The notes beneath the pieces are model-generated. The model saw only the letters and a program-made list of their open reading frames with translations, was not told where the DNA came from and made no database searches. Shown in pieces: positions 23,449 through 33,058 of a stretch of 64,000 nucleotides of DNA. The stretch lies in assembly GCA_030220185.1 (NCBI GenBank), contig JASPKZ010001600.1:1530001-1594000 (forward strand), written 5' to 3'. How positions within the stretch are numbered: position 1 is the stretch's first letter; each line of letters opens with the position of its first letter. Position numbers and translations under genes: made by a program. Origin of the DNA: Diploptera punctata. Taxonomy: Eukaryota > Arthropoda > Insecta > Blattodea > Blaberidae.

Positions 23449-23696
23449 AAGTATGGATAAAATACTGATCTTTACATTTTAAACTCTAAAATTAATTAAC
23501 ATGTCAAATTTCCTTCTTCTTTTCCTTCGTAGTTTAACCTTAAATAAGTACTTTTACATGTTCCACGCCTCCCACACCTGCGAATGGCACAAATCATAAC
23601 CATACTTTTTTTATCGACGAAAGGACATTCAGGGCCACTTTGAATGTGTGATTAGCTAAATCCATGTCTGCTCTGAGACAACACAATTTATAAAAA

Positions 23697-24530
23697 ATAT
23701 AAAAATTACCGACGATCACAATATGCGAATATATCCAATGTGCGGGAGCTTTGAACACGAAATGCATATATTAAGAAAATGTAACGATTTTAATATTGGA
23801 GGCGTCAGTTGTTGCCGGAAAGATTTCTGAATTAAAATATGAAAGAATAACATGCTACAAGTTAATGGTAAACCCAGAAAATTGGATAAATTTCTGAACA
23901 AAACGCGGAAGATAAGAAAACGTTCATTCGTGAATAAATAAATATATAGGCAAAGTGGAATAACATTAATACTTAACAATTTATGTAACCTACTAATGTA
24001 TAATGTAGTTGTATTGTTATCTATTGTTTTTTCTATCTACTTTATATTATTACTAGACGTCATTGTAATGGTCCCGCGCCGTAGTGGAGTAGGCCTAGTT
24101 AAGGTAAGAGGCCTTGGCACAGAGCAATGAGACTTGTGCTGCATCGAGTCTCCATGGAAGAAATTTTCTCATGGGATTTCGGCCAGTATGGGGCCGGTGC
24201 CCATCCAAGATCGTGAGGCATTTGCATAGCTACAATAAGTAGAGGATCCAGGTTGAGAAAACCAGCTATAACGGCTGGAGGATCCGACGTACTGACCACA
24301 TGTAACCCCTACACTGACTGATCGTCTTCCTCTGTGATTAATATATGTTGATGTGAGGCTAGGAGCCGACAGGTAGGCCAAGGACCTTCTTGGCCTGTAG
24401 TGCCATGGAGTTAATTATTTTATTTATACGGACTGTCAACAGCACGTACGGCTTGCTGCACTTGCGGCCCATATTTGTAAATAACATTTTATGTATCTAA
24501 CTTTTAGTCTAATAAAGTCCTGCTACTCCA
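23697..24530 (+). mobile_element. LINE-C 3' fragment, interrupted by a SINE
   Basis: Starts near the zinc-motif codons (ATCCAATGTGCGGGAGCTTTG), continues to ~24065, and resumes at ~24415 with ACTGTCAACAGCACGTACGG..AATAAAGTCCT. SINE family 2 copy d sits between. Same 3' end as 13979-17290 and 57668-58150. Confidence 0.85.
24072..24412 (+). mobile_element. SINE family 2, copy d, nested in LINE-C
   Basis: Head GCGCCGTAGTGGAG with a short insertion, then the family body and end GTAGTGCCATGGAG. LINE-C sequence lies on both sides. Confidence 0.85.
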
Positions 24531-24783
24531 ACTACCTTAAGTCTAATTAAGTCCCACTACCACAAACGTTATGAAATGATGAATAATATGAAAATAAATC
24601 TGGCAATGAAATTCCTATACAGAATTTAACGTGGTGACAGATGAAAACTAAGCGAAAAAAAACACCCGCGATCTCTCTACGAGTCCCAATACTATAGCCT
24701 GAGCCAACTCTCGTTCCGTCTGTTATCCTTATTTAAAATTGCGAAGTGAAAAGGAAAGGGAATTTGCTCTTTTACAAACTCAC

Positions 24784-24887
24784 CTGAAGTTAAGACTCGT
24801 TTCCAATACTTTCCATACAACTGCAGGATATCCGCCAATATCTAGAGGTTTTCCATGTTTGTTCGCAGAAATCACCCAAGAGGATGT
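24784..24887 (-). CDS. Ionotropic receptor, exon 4 (short S1 exon)
   Basis: This 104-bp exon is too short to stand out as an open frame but is well supported. The acceptor TTTTCTAG ends at 24888, the donor is CAG|GTGAGT, and 34 codons are open in phase 0, the phase left by the exon at 32759-33058. The peptide reads ...LDIGGYPAVVWKVLETSLNF, matching the family's GG-Y/F-x-x-x-W-x-x-L-x-x-x-LNF block that precedes the D-G-x-W-G exon. It ends in phase 2 (AG), and joining to 6434 gives LNF-R-TDYVYSNDGSWG without a break. The agreement of motif, splice sites and both phases makes chance unlikely. Confidence 0.88.
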
Positions 24888-25218
24888 CTAGAAAAGAAAA
24901 ATGTAAGAGATTTTAAATTTGTGCTGACATTGAGCAAACATGTCTTTCAAACCTCAATACCAACGTTTATGCGGCAGAATCAAATAATTCCCAAACCATC
25001 AAGGACAATACCACCAGAGTTTCCTTCTTTTCGATAATAAATCCACAATCGGAACTTGGTGACGAGAGTGAATTTTACAAAGAGATGAAAATTCGCGAGG
25101 TATTTTAAATTACTATTTAGTGAATAAAAGTTGTGTAGCTTACAAATCAAAAATATTTGCGAGTGAGATTCCTAACAATTGATTGTCAGGTCTTAAAATT
25201 TCATTTTAACATAATTTC
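24888..25218. other. Intron, nothing recognised
   Basis: Between IR exon 4 and foldback element copy B, with no repeat recognised. Confidence 0.45.
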
Positions 25219-25979
25219 AGTGACTATTTAACTCATGCCCCAAATTGGGACTCAATGGCCAATCACGTTTCAATGATTTCTGTTTTACAACCAATCAGAG
25301 TCGTGTTTCATGAAATATTTATCAGTGTTATAATTACTATATTAAAGAAGGCTCCTCCTTTTTAATATTCTGAACAGGTCTGACCATTATTTTGCAGTGA
25401 CTGAGCCTCTAAGAAGTACGGCTACCAGATTGTATATATAGTGCATGAATGTCTACACATGCAGCATGCGGGAGTTAATATAAAAACATTTGTAGCAATT
25501 GATTATACCACCAAAAAAAGAAACCACTGTTTGCACTTCCTTAAATGTATTTTTTCCCAGGTAACAATCCAGAAAAATATAATTGTCATATTTACATCAT
25601 ACGACATCAGAAATGAATTTAATATACAGTTTGATGTGCTTAATTTTTTCTCCACTAGAGAGCATTCTTACAATATTTTGCGTTCCTTTGGCAATAAATA
25701 GTATGATCTGGTTGCAGTGACGAACAAAAGAAGCAAATGAAGCATAGCAATCGTTTCTCATTTGTTTTCAAACATCACCGTTTACATTAAATATATAAAT
25801 ATTTTAAAATAACTATAGTTAAATAATGATTTGTGAGTAAACAGCTTAATTTTATTCGTTAAATAGTCCTAACAAATGCTACTCCTGATTTCCAAATTCT
25901 CTAGATAAATTCACTCCTCACTTTGTTAGTCGTGAATTTATCGATAATTTGGAAATCATTCGTGGTATTACTTATGATA
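25219..25979 (-). mobile_element. Foldback element F, copy B
   Basis: Inverted relative to copy A. It begins GACTATTTAACTCATGCCCC, with CCAAT boxes near 25260 and 25294 and TGTATATATAGTGCATG at 25432. The 91-bp foldback is at 25877-25967 and the element ends TTACTTATGATAA. Confidence 0.87.
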
Positions 25980-26355
25980 ATTGACCTTGGTTGTTTCAAA
26001 CTGACGCGGATACAAATTCTATTGGTCAGTGTTCAATGTCTAGCGTAAGAACGAAATTGTTATGTTTCATCACTATCATTGCATCAAGGTTTAGGAGAAT
26101 CTCCTTTTCCGGCCTATATACAGTTAAATAGACTCTTTCCCACGCTTCCTTGGCCTTCCCAGATTCTGTCTTCCTTTTGCTATGTAGTCATAGATTAGAT
26201 TTGGAATGCGGTGTGTTGGCACTATCAATACATGGGAATTCTATCTACTTTTAAAAACGAACATTTTTTCATGGTGGGGAAAGATGTTGAGGTCGTTGCG
26301 GATATCTCCGTTTCATATTTTATCTCATTTATACCTCAAGGTGATATATAACTAA

Positions 26356-26830
26356 GTCATTGGCTCTGTGCGGCCATATGCTCTCCAAACATCCCTATAC
26401 TGATGTAATGTTTGCCAATCATTCCCTGTACAATCTACTTCCCTCAAATCATTGTTAATGTTATTCTCCCGCCACTCTTGGTCTACCAAGTGGGCGTTTA
26501 CCCTCTGGTTTTCCTACAAGAAGATTCCATGCACGCCTTTCATTCCCCATTCGTTTCACATGTCCTGTCCATCGCAGTCTACGAGACTTAACTGTTTGTG
26601 TTAGATCTGGCTTCCTATAAATACCATGTAGTTCACTGTTATATAAGTCTTCTCTATTCACCTGTATGTTCATCTGCCTTTGTCCAAAAATGTTCCTAAC
26701 AAACTCGTAATCTTCTTTCCTCCCTTAAAGAAGAGTCCATGTTTCGCATCCATATAATATAACTCGTAGAATAGCAGTTTTATATATGTTCAGTTTAACG
26801 CTTTTTGAAAGGAGTTGGGATGACAAGACA
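26356..26830 (-). mobile_element. LINE-A fragment, C-terminal part
   Basis: The minus strand encodes ELHGIYRKPDLTQTVKSRRL, LRWTGHVKRM and KPEGKRPLGRPRV. The 3' tail is eroded and 5' truncation is near 26830. Confidence 0.82.
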
Positions 26831-28083
26831 GCATGTTTATATATACTCGAGTAACTGAGAGACAGAGAGCAACCAAAAGGGTAGCAATATTAGTAGATAG
26901 AAAATGGAATAAAAATGGTAGAAAGTTACACATATATAAATGAAAGAATCTTGATGTAAAATTTAAAATTCACAGAGGATACCAGATGAGGCAAAATAGA
27001 TTAAACAGAAATATTCTATCAGCAATTATAAAAAAAGTTATGTAAGAATAGTAATTATAAAATATGTAATTATTTTTCGTGGTTTCTTGATAGATTATAA
27101 ATGTAAGTAAGTGGTATAGTAAATGATATGCCTTTGTATACTTATAATTATTACAAAAAGATTTGTGGCTTGCAGCGAGGAAAAATACTAGCACTAACAA
27201 ATTCAGAACATAAAAAAAAATCGAAAGTATAAAAAAAATAATCCTAAATTAATGAAACAGTTTAAACAGCTTTAAAAGTTATTCACCTGTAATATAGAAT
27301 TCTGTCATGTAAAGTAAAATAAACAAATGAATTTATATATTTAAAAATTGAAGAGATCCTTCGAGAAAGGGTAAAACTGCCAAAATAAATTACTGTTATT
27401 TATGTTATTTTTCCCAACTTACTTAGTAGCTTCAGTACCACTCGAATCAGTTTAGATATTAGGTAATGTTCCATCTAACAGAATGTCACGGAACATATTA
27501 GAGGTCGGTCTTCAATTAAGAAACTTTATACTACATTCCGTTCAATCCGATTTTATTTTCTGATATAGTAGCAGATTTATATAACTTCATTTATTATATG
27601 TTATCTGCAATTTATTTGCCAGACTCTCTGGTTTAAGTTGATTAGTTCTTGTGCCAACTCTTGTTTCAGCTATTTAAATAAGTACTGATTTTGTTACAGA
27701 AATACAGATTTTGACTTTTATTTATTTAACCCATTCGGTTCCTAATATTTATAGCTAGGCCTATATGTACTAGTTACACCGTTGTGACTTATGATAACGT
27801 CGTTTTTTCAGGGCCATGGAGACATTTTTTAAACGTTTTTCGGGAGTTTTACACATTTATTAGACAAATTGACTTTTAAAGCTTAAATAGTTCCTTAACA
27901 CCGACCGGCCATCATAATCATCCAATCACGTTCACCTTGTCAGCATGAAAGCACGAGTGTGTCCTGTCTGAAATGTTTATGTTGTCTGGGAATGGCGACA
28001 GCATTGTGTTGATAACTCATCCGTATATAAAATATTCTCCCGAAATGTCGTATCCCTATTAGACCCAGAAGGCGTGGAGCACA

Positions 28084-28086
<3 letters not shown>
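26831..28086. other. Intron, AT-rich, nothing recognised
   Basis: No shared repeat or gene seen. Confidence 0.45.

Positions 28087-28130
<44 letters not shown>
28087..28130. repeat. (AAT)n microsatellite
   Basis: About 14 uninterrupted AAT/TAA units. Next to it, TTAAGGCCATAAGGCC (28155-28170) and TCAACCAGC recur at 42145-42180, a short dispersed repeat. Confidence 0.95.
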
Positions 28131-28131
<1 letters not shown>

Positions 28132-28195
28132 GTGTTTTATTTAAGCTGGCAGTGTTAAGGCCATAAGGCCTTCTCTTCTACTCAACCAGCGAATA
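28130..28195. repeat. Short dispersed repeat R2, copy 1
   Basis: CTGGCAG..GTTAAGGCCATAAGGCC and CTCTTC..ACTCAACCAGC match 42135-42181. Both copies follow an (AAT)n run. Confidence 0.7.
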
Positions 28196-28199
28196 ATAT

Positions 28200-28655
28200 T
28201 CACATACAAAAATCAAATACTTATTACAATTTTAAAATACTTATTTAAATATAAAACAAATAAAACATAATGTGCATGTGGTATATTATTTAGCTAACAC
28301 TAACAAAACATGGAATAGAAAAAAAAATAGTAAAGTAAGAAAAGGTTCCTAGATGAATATTTATAGTTATATACAAAATGCTAAATGTAGTTATGCATAT
28401 AGTAATTTCATTGTGTGAAACTTAAAATATTAGTTATTGAATTTAAATAATGATAGTGACTGATAGTCCTTGACATGACTGGAAAGCGAGTTCCATGCTC
28501 TAGTTATAGATATTGTGTAGTGTTATAAAAGTACATACATTCTTCTTGTAAGCCCATGTTTCCCTTAACAGATATTTAGGCGCTCTCCCTCTACAGGGAA
28601 GAATTTGAACCATACTATTTTAGTTACACTTGTTGTCGTATAGATGTAATTTGAG
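28200..28655. other. Intron, nothing recognised
   Basis: AT-rich, without recognised features. Confidence 0.45.
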
Positions 28656-28659
28656 TGGT

Positions 28660-28922
28660 CTGCGGTCAGCGTTCCGCCTCATACTGACATCTAGGAAACC
28701 AAGGTAGTACTAGGACGGGAAAATTCGGTAAATTTTGCTTAGAGGCCTTTTCATTCAGGCTTAAGGATCTTTTACGAGCCTGAAAATCTTCAGACTCAGG
28801 ACCCACGGCCTAAAGTCCCTCCCGGAGAACTTGCTCCTAGGATTTTTCCATCCTAAAAAATCCATCGACCCCGGCCGGGTTTGAACCCGCAAGTAGCTTA
28901 ACCACTAGTCCACCGCGGCCAA
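28660..28922 (-). mobile_element. SINE family 3, full-length
   Basis: The minus-strand head GCCGCGGTGGACTAGTGGTTAAG (A box) and GGTTCAAACCCGGCC (B box) looks tRNA-derived. The body (GGACTTTAGGCCGTGGGTCC, GAAGATTTTCAGGCTCGTAA) recurs at 61795-61935. Confidence 0.82.
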
Positions 28923-29043
28923 GGGGATAAATTAACAAGGAAAATAAATAAAATGATGTAATTTAATCTTAGCAGTAATAACTTTTTTGTTAGTGTGTAG
29001 AGCCTATTTAAACCTTCTGAGGTTCAATTAGGCCTATATTTGT

Positions 29044-29881
29044 TTAACCCTTAAATTCGTAATGTATCCTTTTGGATACATCAGTTGGTTCAATTAATTT
29101 AGTATTTTAAATACATCAAAAGAAAACGTACAAGAAGAAACTAATTATGCAATATACCTAATAGTATTAGTTATACAAGATTCCATTTTCACTGCGGTTC
29201 GCCACATTCAAATAACTAACAGAAGAAATTTGTAAAAAAAAAACTACAATTCATTAACAAACATAGAAAATCAAAATACAACAAAATGAAATTATCACCA
29301 GTTTTCTTATTAATAATATTCAAGCAAAAGCAACCGACTATTTATATATATTGATAAAAAAATTGCAATAAAAAACACAATAGTAATCACAATGGCACAG
29401 AATCATATAAGTGAGATACATGTACCTCTGTTACACACTAATTCAAACCAAAGAATTTTTGCTTCCAAAGCTAGAAAGGGTGCGACATGCCAGGCAGTAT
29501 GTCTCAGTGCACACTAGAATATCATAGAAAAATTAACAAATAAACCGGAAACTGATAACAGGATTGGAGTGCCATTCCGCCGAACATTTGATACCGGACT
29601 ACGTCTAGTGGTCGTCGGCAGATATGGATATATATTATAAAAATATGAATGACGAACAAATAAAGTTCGTAGAAGAAAATATTATCAACTATCAAAGACG
29701 AAAATTAAAAATCATAAGGGTTAAAGAGGGTGTAGAAGTCCCTAAAGTAGCCGGAAATTGCTGTTTCCCTATGGTCGAGGACGACTTCCATGATATGGAT
29801 GTTTTCTTTGATAAAAATAGAGGGAAAACAGAATTTCCATTACATTCAAGTGCAAGTGTGTCTTGCCAGTTTAAGGGTTAA
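29044..29881. mobile_element. piggyBac-like non-autonomous element (TTAA-flanked)
   Basis: TTAA at both ends (29044-29047, 29878-29881) and inverted termini CCCTTAAATT / CCCTTAAACT, as expected of piggyBac-type insertion. The left terminus has a short palindrome GTATCCTTTTGGATAC. The same terminus type occurs at 48172 and 56543. No transposase was recognised inside. Confidence 0.65.
29624..29881 (+). CDS. Unrecognised 85-codon frame inside the piggyBac-like element
   Basis: MDIYYKNMNDEQIKFVEENI, rich in charged residues, then VPKVAGNCCFPMVEDDFHDM and a stop that overlaps the terminal TTAA. No family was recognised. It could be a remnant of transposase, a captured fragment or chance. It ends on the TTAA target site, so the last codons are transposon terminus rather than selected sequence. 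Confidence 0.25.
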   Translation: MDIYYKNMNDEQIKFVEENIINYQRRKLKIIRVKEGVEVPKVAGNCCFPMVEDDFHDMDVFFDKNRGKTEFPLHSSASVSCQFKG

Positions 29882-31529
29882 TAATTTGGAAATGATTGAT
29901 TGTCAACATTTCGCACAGAACATCACCCTGTATTGTCTTTATTTACAGTTCTCTCATAAAATCAGACTCAAACAGACTGATGTAGAGCACAGTATACTGC
30001 AGTAGAATGCCAACTTTAAAAATGAACACGTTAAACACGTATAAATACTTTAAATTAAAGAGAGCATTTTCAAATTATGGCGAGAATTTATGTTGCGTTA
30101 TGAATGAGAAATATCAGTGCAAACTTTGGAGCGTCAAAATTAAATCCATCCATAAAAACTAATGACTAATATAATGATGAAATACATGGGTAAATAGGAA
30201 GGAAATTGTACATGAAACATGAAAATAACGATCCGCAGCAGGGGCACGCATTGAGCAATGTTTTTATGAAAATATGTGTGAGGCATTAATGTGCGTAAAT
30301 ATGCCGTAAAATAAAGTTAAACGAGTTATGACGTCAATCATACCATGACGTATGTATATACATATTTAGATCATGCAACAAACCAATAAAGAGAACAACA
30401 CTGTTCAAGCACAGAGCCAGCAACTGCCAGCAGTGAAATTGTGTGATTATGCAGAGGACATTCTTCGGGGCTTGCAGCCCTTATTGGCTGCATTGCCCAA
30501 TCCTTCGTAGCGTATCCTCTTCATACACCAGTTAGTTAATCTATGTTATTCATAGGCTGACTGGATAAGGAGGAACCATAAAATAAATCGTGAGAAATTC
30601 ACTCGCCTAGAATAGTGAGGCTCTTTCTACACTGCCCGGCTTTCGGACGCTCTGCTTTACGACGGTGTAGTTTCTCACGCCCTATTCTAGTGCGACAACG
30701 TCCACTATTTGTGTACCAACCTAGACTTGTCAGGCTAACATACCTTGCCACCATATGGTTAGGGTTACATAATCCATAACCCCATCCTGATAGCCATAAA
30801 TGAATTAGCTGCCATGCCGTCACACTAAGAAGAATAAGTAGCATACTATATAATTTTTAAACTTTCTACTAACAAATTTTCACACATTTTATAGAGATGT
30901 TATACAAGTGTTTTGATATAAGGAACCCGTGTCGCTTTGACTTATTTACTTTGAATTAATGTGTTGAATGTGTAGGCCTAAGACTTGTAACAAATTTACG
31001 AGACCCGTGTGTTCTGTCGAAACTGAAATTACCCTGGTTACAAAGATTTTCACAGCGACTGAATAGGTGAATCAATCACTTGGGATAGTACAGCGTATGC
31101 GAGAGTCTATGGAGCGTCTCTTTATAGTTTTTTATGAGCAATGGTGGTCGACATTTCGAACAGTTGCTTTTAACTATGATACATTATGTACAGTACTATA
31201 CTCTGAGGTATTGAAATATATTAGATCTGACATAAATATAGACTTATAAATCCATTTTATTTAGTTTAATGCAAGTTATGAATGAGGTGATATAAAAAAA
31301 CTATAAATCCAATGACAACTTTTGTTATGTAGCGAATATTGAATTTACTGTATTTTCCAAATAAGTTTATACTACATTGGTTGGTACTGATCCCAATTTT
31401 CACTAAGAGCACAATGTAAATACAAGCCAGGAACTAGATGGTTCAGAGCTACCACAATACATTAAATATTTAAAGTGTAATAATGGCGATATACAAATCG
31501 TTAGTTTCTGTTTATATTCTCAAGTTTAA
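29882..31529. other. Intron; one unassigned minus-strand frame at 30599-30844
   Basis: No transposon copy recognised. 30400-30850 is less AT-rich than its surroundings. The frame 30599-30844 (81 codons, MLLILLSVTAWQLIHLW start resembling a signal sequence, then a basic tail) has no recognised family. Confidence 0.35.
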
Positions 31530-31939
31530 CATTTCCTTCTTCTTCTTCCTTCCAAGTATTAGGCCAAGGCCTGTTACTATCCTATATAAAATTTTCCCTC
31601 TCGTATAAGACTTTGAAAGCATAATAATAGTCCCTTCGATTGGTTGCTGGCCAAAGGAAGGCAAGACCAGTGATGGGGCTGCCATCTTATAGCCTCTGGT
31701 CAGGATTTTCTGGAGAAGAAAAGAAAATAAAGGAAAGAATAAATGGAAGAAAGGAAAGACTCCCTAGCCCTCGGATACCCTAATAGCGTCGGGGTCGAAA
31801 AAAACAAGAATTAACCAAGAGAGGTTAGATAGTAAAGTTAAAGGAGTGCAAAACACAGGTAAGTGGAAGAAATGTTTTGCTCAGCTTGGGCACCGTGTGG
31901 TCTCCATCCACATATCCCCTAGATGAGGACCCCTGAGGG
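31530..31939. repeat. Dispersed repeat R1, copy 2
   Basis: Same orientation and ends as 829-1281 but shorter by the segment near 31600. Lies in the intron between IR exons 3 and 4... upstream of exon 3 on the plus axis, i.e. between 24887 and 32759. Confidence 0.82.
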
Positions 31940-32169
31940 ATTTAACATTTCCGATTTTACAATATAGTAAAATACGCATAAATTTAGACATTTGTTTAAT
32001 TGCTGTATCGTTTGTTTGCAGATTATAATCTTTACAGTACCAATTTCAAACTAGTTAATTGATTTTAATATTTCTTCGTAATTCATCAGAACACATCACG
32101 GCCCAAAGGATACGATACACCTGTTACATATAAAAAACACATGTTAATGTGTAATAAATCACCGGGCAC

Positions 32170-32470
32170 CAATTGAAATTAAACTACTCTTCAAAGTAGA
32201 GACCTTCAGATTCTATGGTCGTGACCCATATTTTAGCGAAATTTATTATCCAGCAACGGTATTTATGCGAAAAATTCGTTGATATCCACTTCCACTTCTT
32301 TAGTGTTTTCAATGTTTTCGAAATTTCTCGCAAGAAATAGGCCATGGATCAAATCAGATGGTAACCTGAAGGCGCTGATGAGGACTGTATGCTGAGTGTG
32401 GTAATAGTTCGAAACCTCCCAGTTCCTGAATTACTGTCATGGTTGTTCGTACAGTATGGGGTCCGGTCAG
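32170..32470 (-). pseudogene. mariner-family transposase C-terminal remnant
   Basis: The minus strand reads, with breaks, FELLPHSAYSPH, then pieces like EVDINEFFA and KYGS/WVTTIESEGLYFEE. These are the mariner order LPHPxYSPDLAPSD, EFFxSK, and the RWxxCIDxxGxYFE end. The catalytic third D lies near YSPH. Degenerate. Confidence 0.65.
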
Positions 32471-32758
32471 CTTTGAACCCGCGACCTTAAAATTTCATTA
32501 ATTTGTTCCATTTTTAAGTACAAAGATCTGCATGGACTATACAACGTTTTGATGAAACTCCTGGCGAATCACACCTTTAAAATCCTACCAGACACACGAC
32601 ATTACTTATGAGAAAACCTAATAATGAATTCAAACTTGGAGAGGTACTGTACGTGTTCATGTGAGCGGCATCTTGTTAATTGAACCGTCAACGTTAGTTA
32701 ACCCAGGATACTTGTTTTTTTTAACATGCTAATTTAAATACCAAGTTCAGAAACTTAC

Positions 32759-33058
32759 ATGATTTATCACAGCTGCTTTGATGATCAAACCATGAAGATC
32801 CTGTTGTTTGAGATGGAAATTTGAATCATTCCAAGTTAGTTGTAAATTTGAGGTCCAGTTTGTTATTAACAAGAAGTGGAGTTTGGATGTTGGATGTATG
32901 CGATAGACTTCAGAGAGCGTTATTACACCATTACCAAAGAATTGTGCAACCAAAAATTGACAGTCAAATGGAACGTAGATGTCGGAAAAAAATGACTCTA
33001 AAATTGCTGATGTAAACAAAATCCACTTTGCTCTTGAAATGTTTATTGTAGCCGACAT
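32759..33058 (-). CDS. Ionotropic receptor, exon 3 (N-terminal extracellular region)
   Basis: Exactly 100 codons between an acceptor (AAATTTCAG) ending at 33059 and a perfect donor CAT|GTAAGT, phase 0 at both ends. The peptide begins MSATINISRAKWILF and includes LESFFSDIYVPFDCQFLVAQ, LSEVYRIHP, an NW, and the closing block QQDLHGLIIKAA. This resembles the region upstream of S1 in divergent polyneopteran IRs, where R-x-x-L-x-G-x-x-x-x-A precedes the S1 exons. The frame continues upstream of the acceptor, but that part has no family resemblance. The start is therefore the splice site, not the upstream Met codon at 33086-33088. Confidence 0.85.
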
